The translations under genes were made by a program, and so were the position numbers. From Acinetobacter terrae (GTDB lineage Bacteria; Pseudomonadota; Gammaproteobacteria; Pseudomonadales; Moraxellaceae), in the NCBI RefSeq assembly GCF_013004375.1, contig NZ_JABERI010000005.1, positions 1 through 64,000 of the forward strand: a DNA stretch of 64,000 nt, read 5' to 3'. The notes under the pieces were generated by a model that ran no database searches, was not told where the DNA came from, and worked only from the letters and a program-made list of their open reading frames with translations. Every line of letters begins with the position of its first letter. Positions within the stretch are counted from its first letter, which is position 1. Positions 44,421-54,300 of this stretch are shown in pieces.

Positions 44421-45422
44421 ATGCAACAATTTAAAGATTATACCGGCTCCGTTTATGGGGGACTTGGACATTTACTCTATGCCTATAGCCAGGCTAAAGG
44501 CATAACTATTTCTAAAAAACTGGAACAAGTTCAAAATCTGGAACGCTTTGACTTCAGTCTTTGGCGTGACTTACTGACGGATATGCAACAACATCGGCAA
44601 ATTCCTGCATTAGGACTTGATATTGCCGAATTTGTACAACCCAAACATCTCGGTATCATTGCTTATATTGCGCTGTCCTGTAATACCTTGGGGGAAGTGT
44701 TACAACGTTATTATGATTTTCACCGCTTGATTTACGATGGCAGTGCTTTACATGTCAATATGCAGGGTAACTATTTAACGATTGGTTGGGGAGATATTCC
44801 CTTTCATATAACCACCCAACTCACCCATGAAATTTCTATCGCCTTGCTGTTTCAGTTTCTAAAACACTTCATGGAATTTGATGATATTCACGTGCATGAA
44901 GTTCATTTTGTTCATCCGGCACCGAAAAATATCGCGTTATATGAGCAATATTTCCGTTGTAAAGTTCGCTTTTCACAACCGGTTGCGCAAATTATTGTCC
45001 CTGTTTACGAGCTTGCCAAACCTTTTCAGCAAGGTGATCAAACCCTGCAACATCTGCTTATGCAGCAAGCTCAAGCGCTGTTGGACAAGCTTCCCAATTC
45101 CACCCAACTGGATCAACGTCTACAACAGGCAATTTTAACCGGCTTACAAAAAAACCTGTATCAAATCGAACCCATTGCCCAGCAATTAAACATGTCGGTA
45201 CGCCAGCTGCAACGCCATTTACAACACCAAGGCACAAGCTATCAACAGCGCATGCAAGAAGTTCGACATCTACTGGCAGAACAATATTTAAAAGATCCAC
45301 ATTTAAGCCTGCAAGACATTGCTTTATTGCTGAGTTATTCTGAACAAAGTGCCTTCCAACGCGCTTTTAAACAATGGACTGGCTCTACACCACAACAATG
45401 GCGACAACAACAATATTGCTAA
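44421..45422 (+). CDS. AraC-family transcriptional regulator (AraC-binding domain like OruR/ArgR-type)
   Basis: The N-terminal arabinose-operon-regulator-like domain (about residues 20-200: LGLDIAEFVQPKHLGIIAYIALSCNTLGEVLQRYYDFHRLIYDG, typical of the Arabinose_bd group) is followed by an AraC HTH pair. The first HTH is IEPIAQQLNMSVRQLQRHLQHQGTSYQQRMQEVR, the second LSLQDIALLLSYSEQSAFQRAFKQWTGSTPQQWR. The start is set at the ATG at 44421 (MQQFKDYTGSV), since upstream sequence reads into operator site B. It probably controls the divergent hydroxylase and itself. The effector is unknown. Confidence 0.92.
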   Translation: MQQFKDYTGSVYGGLGHLLYAYSQAKGITISKKLEQVQNLERFDFSLWRDLLTDMQQHRQIPALGLDIAEFVQPKHLGIIAYIALSCNTLGEVLQRYYDFHRLIYDGSALHVNMQGNYLTIGWGDIPFHITTQLTHEISIALLFQFLKHFMEFDDIHVHEVHFVHPAPKNIALYEQYFRCKVRFSQPVAQIIVPVYELAKPFQQGDQTLQHLLMQQAQALLDKLPNSTQLDQRLQQAILTGLQKNLYQIEPIAQQLNMSVRQLQRHLQHQGTSYQQRMQEVRHLLAEQYLKDPHLSLQDIALLLSYSEQSAFQRAFKQWTGSTPQQWRQQQYC

Positions 45423-45551
45423 AATCGAATTCCAGTCATACAAGTGTCATCTCTATTCACCATGTTGGAATTGAGAAATGTTCAATTTCTCGATAAATAT
45501 AAAATGTCACCTGAGATTATTAAAAAATTTATAAAAAATCTGGAGAATAAA

Positions 45552-46241
45552 ATGAATAAATATCTCGCTGAATTGATTGGTACATTCTGGCTAGTGTTTG
45601 GTGGTTGTGGTAGTGCAGTAATTGCAGCGGCCTTCCCTGATTTAGGCATTGGTTTTGCCGGCGTGGCGTTAGCTTTTGGTTTGACCGTGCTGACCGGTGC
45701 CTATGCATTGGGTCATATTTCTGGCGGACACTTTAATCCTGCGGTCAGTATAGGCTTGTGGTTTGGCGGCCGTTTCGATGCCAAAGATCTGATCCCATAT
45801 ATCATTTCCCAAGTCATTGGCGCGACTTTAGCGGCACTGGTTTTATATGTGATTGTACAAGGTCAAGCTGGTTTTGTCGGTACAGGTGGTTTTGCCAGCA
45901 ATGGATTTGGTGAATTATCTCCGGGTAAATATTCAATGACCTCGGCTTTAATCATTGAAGTGGTACTCAGCGCTATTTTCCTGATTGTGATTATGGGTGC
46001 GACTGACAAACGCGCACCTGCAGGTTTTGCTCCGATTGCGATTGGTCTGGCTTTAACCCTGATTCATTTAATCAGTATTCCAGTGACCAATACCTCGGTC
46101 AATCCAGCCCGTAGTACCGGTGTTGCATTCTTTGCGGAAACAGCTGCGTTAAGCCAGCTTTGGCTATTCTGGGTAGCTCCGATTTTTGGTGCCATTCTTG
46201 GCGCGCTAATTTATAAAGTAGTGGCCTCGGAAAAAGACTAA
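45552..46241 (+). CDS. aqpZ: Aquaporin Z, water channel
   Basis: A six-helix MIP channel of 229 residues with both NPA boxes: [14 protein letters not shown] (first) and [15 protein letters not shown] (second, with the conserved Arg). [23 protein letters not shown] begins the protein as in AqpZ, and the ATG at 45552 has GGAGAA seven bases upstream. Residues near the pores match a water channel rather than GlpF, whose second box region would read differently. Double terminators follow. Confidence 0.95.
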   Translation: MNKYLAELIGTFWLVFGGCGSAVIAAAFPDLGIGFAGVALAFGLTVLTGAYALGHISGGHFNPAVSIGLWFGGRFDAKDLIPYIISQVIGATLAALVLYVIVQGQAGFVGTGGFASNGFGELSPGKYSMTSALIIEVVLSAIFLIVIMGATDKRAPAGFAPIAIGLALTLIHLISIPVTNTSVNPARSTGVAFFAETAALSQLWLFWVAPIFGAILGALIYKVVASEKD

Positions 46242-46257
46242 AATATCATCCATAAAA

Positions 46258-46308
46258 AAAGCTCACATCAGGTGAGCTTTTTATGTTCCATGTGGAACAT
46301 TTTTTTTA
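46258..46308 (+). terminator. Two consecutive terminators after aqpZ
   Basis: AAGCTCAC/GTGAGCTT with T5 (46258-46282) is followed directly by TGTTCCA/TGGAACA with T8 (46283-46308). The second also closes the converging minus-strand gene, since its complement carries A-rich flanks. Confidence 0.85.
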
Positions 46309-46315
46309 TAGCTAT

Positions 46316-46561
46316 TTATAAAAATGGATTTTCAATTTCCTGTTCATCTTGACGATCAATCTTTTCAGGCAAATTGGGTTCATTTTCTAGGGCACTGACC
46401 ACATCATTCAAAAAGGCCTGTAAAGCCTTGGCAGCTTGCAAGCCAGCCTGATCTTTAGTTAGCTGTAAATTGCCATAAATACTGACACAATCTTCTTGGT
46501 TTTCTAAAGTGAGGTCGTGAATAGCATGCGATTCGGTACCATTTACAAAAGGCTTGAACAT
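46316..46561 (-). CDS. Conserved small hypothetical protein
   Basis: An 81-residue acidic protein, MFKPFVNGTESHAIHDLTLENQEDCVSIYG and KALQAFLNDVVSALENEP. I do not recognise the family. No signal peptide or membrane segment is present, so it is probably cytoplasmic. Coding is supported by amino-acid composition and by its position, 70 bases after the nuclease gene on the same strand but behind a terminator, so it has its own promoter. Confidence 0.7.
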   Translation of the reverse strand: MFKPFVNGTESHAIHDLTLENQEDCVSIYGNLQLTKDQAGLQAAKALQAFLNDVVSALENEPNLPEKIDRQDEQEIENPFL

Positions 46562-46589
46562 TTTATTCTCACTGATCTTTGTTGTTATT

Positions 46590-46621
46590 TAAAAAGTAGG
46601 ATGATTTTTATCATCCTACCT
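46590..46621 (-). terminator. Terminator of the nuclease gene
   Basis: On the minus strand GTAGGATGAT pairs with ATCATCCTAC around a few A/T bases and is followed by T5; it lies ten bases after the stop codon. Confidence 0.88.
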
Positions 46622-46630
46622 AAAAAAGGC

Positions 46631-47749
46631 TTATTTCAACAACTGTAAAATGTACTGTAAAAGTCCTTCAATCAATTGTTTAACAATTGCATCTTGGGTA
46701 TTTGGATCGATCGTTGGTGCCGCGCTCTTGTTCTCACCCGATTGTGTAGGCGTAGCGGTTGAAGACGATTTTACCGAGGATGATTTGAACTGTTTCTGCA
46801 AAGCGCTAAGCGCATCTGCACTGACTTCTTCAGCACACTGGCTTTCTGCATCCCAATGTGAATAGGCAATTTTCTGCGTCGCTTTGACCGCACTAGCCTT
46901 TAATGGCAAATTGTAAGTATTGCGCTTTTGATCTTCTGTTAACTGAGGAAAAATATTAATTCCAGTGAGATCTTCCAACGCACATATACTGATCACATGA
47001 ACTTTTGGTGCAGTAGCTTTCAGGGTATTGTCGGCATAGTACACACCTGCCGCCCCTGTTTTTGGCATATATATGGCTTTGTAGGTCGCTGTCGGAACAA
47101 TTACCCCCTTACCAATCGTTTTGAGTTTTTTCGCAGAAAATACTGGCCCAGTGACCACATAAACGTCTTGCTTCTGTTTTGTCACAATCGCCCGCGTAGC
47201 TTCCTCTAATTCACGCCAAACCTGCTGATTATTTTTAGGCGCTTGCGGCACCATATTGGCTAGAGAAAAACTGTCATATTGCGCAGCTTTATTGGGCATG
47301 TCTGCATTCGGCGCCATATGTCCGCGGTCATAACCTGATGCTTTATAATCCGCTAATGTCGCCTGATGTTCCACTTTGACTTTTGTTTCTTCATGAAAAC
47401 TATCTTCACGCGGAATTTTTTGACTTAAGCGTTGTGGAGTCAAGGCTTCTGCAACCCATAAAGGCGTTTTCGACACCCCTGAATACATTACATTGAAACC
47501 ATTAAAACACAGCGGATAGGTATTTTTATTGAGACTTTCTTTTGTTAAATAAGGTGGAATATCACGATAAAATTGATCTAAACAAGCCGAATTTGATGAA
47601 GATGGCAATGAAACAAATTGCTGGATTTTTTCTTGTCCAAACGCAATCGCAAAACTACTGGTCGCGACTAAACCTAAAATAATTTTTAAGCTATTTTGAT
47701 TTAAAAGTTGAACCCAAGATTTACTGGTTTTACGTTTCTTAATTGCCAT
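46631..47749 (-). CDS. DNA/RNA non-specific endonuclease, exported (NUC1 family)
   Basis: The beta-beta-alpha-metal nuclease signature is YDRGHMAPNADMPNKAAQYDSFSLANMVPQAPKNNQQVW (about residues 142-180), with the catalytic His in DRGH and the metal-binding Asn. One hydrophobic stretch near the N-terminus (SLKIILGLVATSSFAIAFG) is a signal or anchor. The C-terminus is a Ser/Ala-rich tail. The start is uncertain: 47749 (MAIKKRK) is used, 47767 and 47830 are alternatives, and none has a strong ribosome site. It would act in the periplasm or outside the cell. No immunity gene is recognised nearby. Confidence 0.85.
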   Translation of the reverse strand: MAIKKRKTSKSWVQLLNQNSLKIILGLVATSSFAIAFGQEKIQQFVSLPSSSNSACLDQFYRDIPPYLTKESLNKNTYPLCFNGFNVMYSGVSKTPLWVAEALTPQRLSQKIPREDSFHEETKVKVEHQATLADYKASGYDRGHMAPNADMPNKAAQYDSFSLANMVPQAPKNNQQVWRELEEATRAIVTKQKQDVYVVTGPVFSAKKLKTIGKGVIVPTATYKAIYMPKTGAAGVYYADNTLKATAPKVHVISICALEDLTGINIFPQLTEDQKRNTYNLPLKASAVKATQKIAYSHWDAESQCAEEVSADALSALQKQFKSSSVKSSSTATPTQSGENKSAAPTIDPNTQDAIVKQLIEGLLQYILQLLK

Positions 47750-48003
47750 TTCTAGATAAACACTCATTTTCCATGAGCTTAACAAGCAAGCAAAATGAAG
47801 TATATGTAGCGAAAGTTGTTTGTTTAACATTTAGGCAAAACATGGTTAACAAAAGCACAGTTGTTGTAACAGTATGTCTCATTTTCTAAAGCTTTTATGA
47901 AGACTCTTAATGGCTTTACGTATGTTTGATTGAAAAACCGATCCTAATTATGACAAGGTAAAAATACGCAAGATTCGGAATTATTATTTCTACGGAGTAT
48001 TTT

Positions 48004-48816
48004 ATGCATTCGAAGCTTTTAGGTTTAAGTCTCGTTACAGGACTAATGAGTGCAACTGCATTCGCAGAACCCGCAATTCAACCTGGCGATTCTTTAGAAA
48101 GTTTATCTAAAGTTAAAGTGACTACTACCGTGAATGGTCAAGCAGGTTCAATTCAGGATTTAGTGACAAGTGGTCAAATCCGTATTGTCGATACAAGTCA
48201 AATCGCTGCTGAACCGACTCAAGCTGGATCTGAGACACAACAAGTACAAACCAATTCAGCTGCAGATGCATCACAAGCTGCGGATATAAATACAATAGCA
48301 CAGCAAACAGCTGAGCCAGCTCAGGCAGCGTCTGAGACAGAGGTTCAAACTGCTACAGCTGCAGATAAAACTGCGCCACAAGCTGCGGATATGAATACAA
48401 CAGCACAAACTGTTGAAGCATCACCAGAGCAAGCAAATAATCCTGCTATTGCGCAAACAACTCAAGCTGCACCTGAAAGTGCGGACCCAATGCAACCCAA
48501 TGCTGAATTAGCTGCGCAACAAGCTGAACAAGTGATGGATCAAGAAGCTGCGGCTGCACAAGCGCCAGTGAATGATGCCAATGAAAATGTGGCTGCTGCG
48601 CCCGTCAATGCTGCGGATATGTCGCAAACAGATGTAACTAATGAAGCTGCCGCTGCAGCACCGGTGAATACTGCTGAAACAAATGAAGCATTTGCTGCTA
48701 CACCTGAAGCTACGCAGCCAAATGATGCTGTACAAGCAGCACCAGAAGCTGATGTTACAGATGCGCCAGTGAATGCCTCTCCAGAAGCTCCGGCTGCAGA
48801 ACAAACAGAGAACTAA
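48004..48816 (+). CDS. Secreted Ala/Gln/Thr-rich low-complexity protein
   Basis: A signal peptide (HSKLLGLSLVTGLMSATAFA) leads to a short ordered segment, EPAIQPGDSLESLSKVKVTTTVNGQAGSIQDLVTSGQIRIVD. A tail of about 200 residues rich in Ala, Gln, Glu, Thr and Asn follows. Inside the tail the phrases QAADINTIAQQTAEPAQAASETEVQT and QAADMNTTAQT, and later AAAPVN, recur, so it grew by internal duplication. Such Ala-rich disordered secreted proteins are common in Acinetobacter, function unknown. It is probably transcribed alone: a terminator shared with kup follows. Confidence 0.75.
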   Translation: MHSKLLGLSLVTGLMSATAFAEPAIQPGDSLESLSKVKVTTTVNGQAGSIQDLVTSGQIRIVDTSQIAAEPTQAGSETQQVQTNSAADASQAADINTIAQQTAEPAQAASETEVQTATAADKTAPQAADMNTTAQTVEASPEQANNPAIAQTTQAAPESADPMQPNAELAAQQAEQVMDQEAAAAQAPVNDANENVAAAPVNAADMSQTDVTNEAAAAAPVNTAETNEAFAATPEATQPNDAVQAAPEADVTDAPVNASPEAPAAEQTEN

Positions 48817-48854
48817 TCACTCTCTCGTTTTCAGGGCTTTCATCCTCCAAATAA

Positions 48855-48888
48855 AAAACCAAGGATTTTCCACCTTGGTTTTTTATTG
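48855..48888. terminator. Bidirectional terminator between the Ala-rich gene and kup
   Basis: AAAAACCAAGG pairs with CCTTGGTTTTT around an eight-base loop with A-run before and T-run after; serves both converging genes. Confidence 0.9.
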
Positions 48889-48905
48889 TCTGTAATTTCT
48901 GGCCG

Positions 48906-50786
48906 TTAAATTTCGATTTGACTGCCCAGCTCCACCACACGATTGGGTGGAATCTGATAAAAATCGCTGACTGGACTGGTATTGCGTTGCATGGAAATAA
49001 ACAGTTTTTCACGCCACGGAGACAAGCCATCTCCGACTGTATGAATCAGTCGATCACGTGAAATAAAGAAGCTCATTTGCATCATGTCGAAGTCAAAACC
49101 TAACTGTTGATAGGCTTGTTCCAGTGCCTCTGGAATATTGGGCTGATCTTTAAAACCGTAATAGACTGAAATACGATAGAAACGATCATCCAGTTTCTCG
49201 ACTTTAGTCCGCTCTTCTTCGGCCACATAAGGAATATCACGGGTGATGACCGTCACCATAATATTCAGCTCATGCAGTACCTTGTTGTGCTTAATATTGT
49301 GCAACATGGCATGTGGCACAATATTTGGCGTACCGGTCAGGAATACTGCAGCACCCGGAACAAAGTGTGTTTCCGCGCTCATGCTAATACTTTTGATGAA
49401 CAGATCAATCGGTAATGCATCTCTTTCCAAACGTGCAAGTACAATTTCTCGGCCTGCTTTCCAGGTCATCAAAATGGTATAAACTACTGCACCAATCAAA
49501 ATTGGCACCCAACCACCGGAAATAATTTTTAATGAGGTTGATGCTACAAAAACCAAATCAATTAGTAAGAAAGGTAGGGCAAATAACAAAACTTTCCACA
49601 CTGGCCAACGCCAGAAACCATAGGCTAGGAACGAAATTAAAATCGTACCGCACAGCATGGTCATGGTAACGGCAACCCCATAAGCACTGGCGAGGTTGGC
49701 ACTATTTTCAAACAATAAAATCAGGATAACCACCGAAATGAACAACACCCAGTTAATGAACGGCAAATAGATTTGACCTTGTTCAACATCCGAAGTGTGA
49801 TGCACGGTCAAGCGCGGCAAATAGCGCAGTTGAATCGCCTGATTGGTCATTGAGAACACGCCAGTAATGACCGCTTGTGATGCAATAACTGCAGCAGCAG
49901 TGGCTAAACCAATCATAGGAAATAAAGCCCAGTCGGGAACCAGCATATAAAATGGATTGGCAATTGCATTTGGGTTACGGAGCAACAGTGCCCCCTGTCC
50001 TGCATAGTTAAACAGTAGACAAGGTAAAACAATGATGAACCAAGCGAGGCGGATTGGTAAGCGACCAAAATGCCCCATATCGGCATATAAGGCTTCACCA
50101 CCCGTGATAGTCAGAATCACAGCCCCCATGGTCAGGAAAGCCACATAGGGTTGATGGACAATGAAGTTAAAAGCCCAATGCGGACTCACCATGGTTAATA
50201 CAAATGGCGTTTGGATAATACTCCATACGCCCAGTGCGCCAATGGATAAAAACCAAACCATGGTTAAGGGACCAAAATATTTCCCCATCGTGGCTGTGCC
50301 ATGCCGTTGTACCAGAAATAATCCAGCCAAAATACCAATCGCTAAAGGCATTAACCATTGGTTAAACATGGGCGTAGCGATACTCAAGCCTTCAATGGCT
50401 GACAAGACAGAAATTGCCGGGGTAATGATGCCATCGCCAAAGAACAGCGATGCACCAATAAAGCCTAAAGCAATCAGATAAATCTTTTTGTTCTCGGCAA
50501 TACGTGAGGTCCGCAGGTTCAATGCCAATAACGACATAATCCCGCCTTCACCATTATTGTCCGCACGCATAATGATGGTGACGTATTTGAAACTAATCGT
50601 CAGCATCATGCACCAAAAAATCAGCGATAAAATTCCAAGCACTGATGCTTCAGTAATAGCGAGATGGGCGGTGAGGAAACATTGCCGAAGGGCATACAAT
50701 GGACTGGTACCAATGTCTCCGAATACAACCCCAAGCGCTGCGAGGGTAATCACAGGCAAGGCGGCTTTCTTTGCAGTACTTTGCAT
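48906..50786 (-). CDS. kup: Low-affinity potassium transporter Kup
   Basis: Kup imports K+ with H+ across the inner membrane. About twelve membrane segments (residues 1-450) include the family start [21 protein letters not shown] and [15 protein letters not shown], and the C-terminal cytoplasmic part (about 450-626) holds the conserved [29 protein letters not shown]. The 626-residue length is typical. The gene lies convergent with the Ala-rich gene and divergent from tRNA-Ser, 122 bases away. Confidence 0.96.
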   Translation of the reverse strand: MQSTAKKAALPVITLAALGVVFGDIGTSPLYALRQCFLTAHLAITEASVLGILSLIFWCMMLTISFKYVTIIMRADNNGEGGIMSLLALNLRTSRIAENKKIYLIALGFIGASLFFGDGIITPAISVLSAIEGLSIATPMFNQWLMPLAIGILAGLFLVQRHGTATMGKYFGPLTMVWFLSIGALGVWSIIQTPFVLTMVSPHWAFNFIVHQPYVAFLTMGAVILTITGGEALYADMGHFGRLPIRLAWFIIVLPCLLFNYAGQGALLLRNPNAIANPFYMLVPDWALFPMIGLATAAAVIASQAVITGVFSMTNQAIQLRYLPRLTVHHTSDVEQGQIYLPFINWVLFISVVILILLFENSANLASAYGVAVTMTMLCGTILISFLAYGFWRWPVWKVLLFALPFLLIDLVFVASTSLKIISGGWVPILIGAVVYTILMTWKAGREIVLARLERDALPIDLFIKSISMSAETHFVPGAAVFLTGTPNIVPHAMLHNIKHNKVLHELNIMVTVITRDIPYVAEEERTKVEKLDDRFYRISVYYGFKDQPNIPEALEQAYQQLGFDFDMMQMSFFISRDRLIHTVGDGLSPWREKLFISMQRNTSPVSDFYQIPPNRVVELGSQIEI

Positions 50787-50868
50787 ATTTTGTCTTCGTT
50801 TGTAGACACAATTTTTTCGCCATCATATCACCGAGATAAAACTTTTGCTTTAAATCAATTGTTTCAAC

Positions 50869-50897
50869 TTGGCAGAGTTGCTTTTTTTGGTTATCAT
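50869..50897 (+). promoter_or_regulatory. Promoter of tRNA-Ser
   Basis: TTGGCA (50869-50874) stands exactly 17 bases before TATCAT (50892-50897); a G/C-rich discriminator (CGCGGCGC) follows and the tRNA starts at 50909. The same sequence is divergent from the kup start. Confidence 0.78.
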
Positions 50898-50908
50898 CGC
50901 GGCGCAAT

Positions 50909-50998
50909 GGTGAGGTGTCCGAGTGGCTTAAGGAGCACGCCTGGAAAGTGTGTATACGTTTGCGCGTATCGAGGGTTCGAATCCCTCTCTCACCGCCA
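50909..50998 (+). tRNA. tRNA-Ser (anticodon GGA)
   Basis: Plus-strand tRNA of 90 bases with the long variable arm of tRNA-Ser and encoded CCA. The anticodon stem CACGC/GTGTG holds loop CTGGAAA with anticodon GGA. The acceptor GGTGAGG pairs with the 3' arm CTCTCACC. Confidence 0.97.
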
Positions 50999-51007
50999 GA
51001 ATTTGAA

Positions 51008-51041
51008 AAAGACTTAAATCGAAAGATTTAGGTCTTTTTTG
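51008..51041 (+). terminator. Terminator of tRNA-Ser
   Basis: AAGACTTAAATC pairs with GATTTAGGTCTT around GAAA (one G-T pair), followed by T6. Confidence 0.9.
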
Positions 51042-51281
51042 TTGCTTATAAAATCGCTTAAAACCCTACTTGATTCATTTATTTTCAAAATTTTATGTAT
51101 AAGCATAAATAATTTTTTAATCTTCTTATTTAGAATTTCGAATCAACTGACAATAAAAAGAACAATTAAAAAAATTATCATAAAGCTGCAATATTCTGCT
51201 GATAATAATCGTATTACAGCACCTTCAATCAAATCATAAAATCACATTCAACATATAAAAAACTGCTATTCGGGAGTAAGC

Positions 51282-51509
51282 ATGAATACCAGCCTTAATT
51301 ATGTAAAGCAGATCAAGAATGCGAAACGTGGGGGTTACACCCCAACCATTGCCAAAGATATCAATAAACATAAAGTTCAGAAAGCCATACGTTTAATTGA
51401 ACAATGGAGAAAGCTCGCAGATGAACTCAAGCCACAAATGCAAATCGACATGGCTTTAACATTAGAAGAGTGTGCTGAAGATTTAGATCAAATTTTAAGG
51501 AATAAATAA
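51282..51509 (+). CDS. Small hypothetical protein
   Basis: A 75-residue basic, helical protein: MNTSLNYVKQIKNAKRGGYTPTIAKDINKHKVQKAI then WRKLADELKPQMQID. CGGGAG stands eight bases before the ATG, a good ribosome site. I do not recognise the family. No membrane segment or signal is present. It lies between tRNA-Ser and tRNA-Thr in an A/T-rich stretch; whether it belongs to either transcript is unknown. Confidence 0.68.
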   Translation: MNTSLNYVKQIKNAKRGGYTPTIAKDINKHKVQKAIRLIEQWRKLADELKPQMQIDMALTLEECAEDLDQILRNK

Positions 51510-51551
51510 CACTGCTAAATATGAAGGCAATTCAATCGCTCATTTTTTGGC

Positions 51552-51579
51552 TTGCGTTTTTAACAAAATTCGCTATTAT
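51552..51579 (+). promoter_or_regulatory. Promoter of tRNA-Thr copy 2
   Basis: TTGCGT (51552-51557) and TATTAT (51574-51579) stand 16 bases apart, ending 13 bases before the tRNA. Confidence 0.65.
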
Positions 51580-51591
51580 TCATCCCACGTT

Positions 51592-51667
<76 letters not shown>

Positions 51668-51677
51668 TTTTATACTT

Positions 51678-51709
51678 AGCCTCGCTTTTTAGTGAGGCTT
51701 TGTTGTTTC
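51678..51709 (+). terminator. Terminator of tRNA-Thr copy 2
   Basis: AGCCTCGC pairs with GTGAGGCT around TTTTTA (one mismatch at the loop end), followed by a T-rich stretch. Confidence 0.82.
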
Positions 51710-51752
51710 TGGGCTTTGGCTTTTCAAAGAATATCTAAAATATCAGTGTTTA

Positions 51753-52571
51753 TTATTTTCTCGCGCTGATTTGCACATACTTGACCAAACCATCGACGTA
51801 AAGCTTGCGACATAACTTTGCTGTCATGCGAATTTTAAATGCATCCAAGCCGGTAGCGTGTTGTGGTAATTGCTGAAAGTAGTTTGCAAAACCCTGCAAA
51901 ACCGCTTCAGATAAATCACGGATTTCAATATCCTCAAAATCATAGGTCTGCAAAGTTTGTTTCAAGACTGATTGCGTCATTAAATTATTTAAATTCACAT
52001 CCGCTGCTTTTAACAACCACTGATACTTTTTCTTTTGTAATGAATTTAAATTCAGCCATTGTTCAGACAACATTAAATAATGAAAACCCAGTCTGCCCTT
52101 TGAATTTAAAACACTCTCCACTGAATCGAGAAATGAATTCAAATTTGAGTGATAGGCAGCGTCGATACAGAGCACCACATCAAAGCCAGATTTGAACTGA
52201 ATCTGTTTTAAATTTAAAAAAGAGTGTTGATGAATTGCAGCAAGTTGAGGAAGATGTTTTTGAATTTGAATCACACAACTGGCTTGTAATTCCACAGCTT
52301 CAATGTGTTGAACATGATAATGCTGCTGCCAATGAAGCAGACTTGCACCCTGCCCACAGCCTAAATCGAGCAAGCTGTCATTTGAAGTTAAATGGACTGC
52401 TTGCGCCAACCAATCTGCCAATTGACGACAAGCGTCGGGATAGGATGACGTTGCATCATCCCAATAACCCAAATTACTCCAAGCGAGTTCAGCATCATCC
52501 CCTAACTGTTTTGCGTTAATCGCATACTTATGTTGTGAAAATTGCTGTTGAATCGTTTGAAGCCATTTCAT
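51753..52571 (-). CDS. Class I SAM-dependent methyltransferase paired with a flavin oxidoreductase
   Basis: The SAM-binding motif is LLDLGCGQGASLLHWQQHYHVQHIEAVELQ (about residues 68-97). The post-I acidic motif is GFDVVLCIDAAYHS, and the N-terminal WSNLGYWDDATSSYPDACRQLADWL resembles small-molecule or fatty-acid methyltransferases. The length is 272 residues. The start codon lies three bases after the stop of the upstream oxidoreductase gene, so both are co-transcribed and likely act on one substrate. Which substrate is not visible. Confidence 0.84.
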   Translation of the reverse strand: MKWLQTIQQQFSQHKYAINAKQLGDDAELAWSNLGYWDDATSSYPDACRQLADWLAQAVHLTSNDSLLDLGCGQGASLLHWQQHYHVQHIEAVELQASCVIQIQKHLPQLAAIHQHSFLNLKQIQFKSGFDVVLCIDAAYHSNLNSFLDSVESVLNSKGRLGFHYLMLSEQWLNLNSLQKKKYQWLLKAADVNLNNLMTQSVLKQTLQTYDFEDIEIRDLSEAVLQGFANYFQQLPQHATGLDAFKIRMTAKLCRKLYVDGLVKYVQISARK

Positions 52572-52574
52572 GGA

Positions 52575-53873
52575 TTAGTAGCCGAGTTGTGGGGCAACCT
52601 CAACTTTAGGTTTTAATCCCACAAACGGCAATGGGGCACCCAAAATTTCCGCAATATTCATTGCTGAAGTCACTGCCGATTCTAAAAGTGGCAAACCATC
52701 ACAAGACCAAGAACCACAATAAAACACTTTACGGTTTAGATCTTTATGACGTTGTTGCAGCTCTTTATTTAAAGCCACTGTTTGGGAGTCCACCACAGCA
52801 CGAGTTAACGTAACGCTGGAAATGACTTTTTTAGGATCAATGTCAGTCACCGGTTGCCAGGTTTGGAACACTGGCGTTTTACCAACCAGACTTGGCTCAA
52901 CCGAATTCAACCACACGGTGAACTGTTGACGGGTAAATTTACGATCCATCATATAACTGAGTACTGCCCAATCTTTACGCTTGGGTGGCATCACAGTTTG
53001 ATCGGTATGAATCACTAATTGACCCTTTTCAAATCTGAATTTCTTTAACAGCGCAATATCATCTGCAAATTGTTCATTATTTAAAAAGGTTTCAATTTTA
53101 TTGGTCGGTGTTGCCACAATGACACGATCAAAAATGCGTTGCTCACCCAACGCATTTTCAACTAAAACACCATTTTCGTGTTCTTTGACTTGGGTAATGG
53201 CAGAGCTATTATGAATTTCAATGCCTTCAATCAGCTTGTCGACCAATGCCGGCGTGCCACCTTGAATACGCAATAAAGCATCGCCATCGGTCAATTGACG
53301 CAAGAACGTCAATAAAGGTTTAGCAGGCCATTCGCCAATGGTTTTTGGGTTACAGGTACAAATAGTATAGAGCACCGGCATGACTGCGCCATGCCAGAAT
53401 ACTTCTTCAATATCATTGTTATTTATAAATTCAGCCAGAGTAATATCTTGATTCTTTGATCTGAAGAATCTGGCGATGGCAGCTTTCAGTTGCAGCATGC
53501 CTTTTACCAAGCGCCAGCCGTATTGTTGAAGCCCTTTACGGTTATTAATAATCGGAAAGTTACCAATACGACTACGGGTGGTCGTTAACCAGGTTTCCGT
53601 GCGATCTTCAAACAACCAGCTGCATGCCATATAGGTACGCACAGGGAAAGTAGGTATACCTAAATACGTCGCCAAACTGAGGGTGTTTTTCCACAAATGA
53701 GGGTTCATTACACGCAAGGGTGCATCAATTAAGCCGCCTTCAAATTCAATGCTATGGCTATCCATACCACGTCCAGGCAATGCTTCAAAAATAGTTATGC
53801 TATGCCCTGCATCTTTAAGAATTCTGGCGGTAGCTAGCCCAGCCATGCCACTACCAATAACTGCAATATCCAA
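52575..53873 (-). CDS. FAD-dependent oxidoreductase, amine-oxidase/desaturase-like
   Basis: The Rossmann motif IAVIGSGMAGLATARILKDAGHSITIFEALPGRGMDSHSI (residues 3-42) is that of NAD/FAD proteins near protoporphyrinogen oxidase, phytoene desaturase and the COG2907 group. The C-terminal FAD contact is FYCGSWSCDGLPLLESAVTSAMNIAEIL. The length is 432 residues. With the methyltransferase directly downstream it recalls lipid-modifying pairs (cyclopropane or furan fatty acid type operons), which is inference. The promoter must lie in the A/T-rich 53874-54240 stretch. Confidence 0.82.
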   Translation of the reverse strand: MDIAVIGSGMAGLATARILKDAGHSITIFEALPGRGMDSHSIEFEGGLIDAPLRVMNPHLWKNTLSLATYLGIPTFPVRTYMACSWLFEDRTETWLTTTRSRIGNFPIINNRKGLQQYGWRLVKGMLQLKAAIARFFRSKNQDITLAEFINNNDIEEVFWHGAVMPVLYTICTCNPKTIGEWPAKPLLTFLRQLTDGDALLRIQGGTPALVDKLIEGIEIHNSSAITQVKEHENGVLVENALGEQRIFDRVIVATPTNKIETFLNNEQFADDIALLKKFRFEKGQLVIHTDQTVMPPKRKDWAVLSYMMDRKFTRQQFTVWLNSVEPSLVGKTPVFQTWQPVTDIDPKKVISSVTLTRAVVDSQTVALNKELQQRHKDLNRKVFYCGSWSCDGLPLLESAVTSAMNIAEILGAPLPFVGLKPKVEVAPQLGY

Positions 53874-54239
53874 AATTATTATCCGTCAGTTACATATAAG
53901 ATTCTTGAAATTATGAACCAAGCGAGATTAAAAGGCGGTATTAAAATATTCCAGAATATGTTCTTTTAACAAAAGTCATCATCAGGGATATCAGAAAGAT
54001 TTTTACATTTATTTACATAGAAAAAATCTAAAATAAATATAAGAAAATATTGAAATTTTTCCTAATAAACCATAAAAGTCCTTTAAAAAAGGATATATAT
54101 ATTAACCAATATTATAACGATCGTTTTACAAAAGTATAAAATACCACTATGATGCATCACATAATAACTTGACCACCAGATTCGCTTTTAACACCCCATA
54201 ACTATGCAAATGCTGTAAAAACAACAAAATTTATTTCGC
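53874..54239. other. A/T-rich intergenic stretch
   Basis: About 366 bases without a plausible reading frame between the oxidoreductase start and the terminator behind the pirin gene. It should contain the oxidoreductase promoter. Nothing else was recognised. Confidence 0.5.
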
Positions 54240-54270
54240 AAAAAGCCCCTAAAAATTTAGGGGCTTCTTT
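54240..54270 (-). terminator. Terminator of the pirin gene
   Basis: AAGCCCCTAAA pairs with TTTAGGGGCTT; the minus strand continues with T5. It lies about 30 bases after the pirin stop codon. Confidence 0.88.
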
Positions 54271-54300
54271 ATTTCTTGAATGACCAAGGAATGGCTAAAA

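Noticed and set aside
46631..47749. Nuclease gene as toxin of an interbacterial system
   Set aside because: No toxin-delivery domain or immunity gene beside it; the small gene at 46316 has no sign of an inhibitor and stands behind a terminator.
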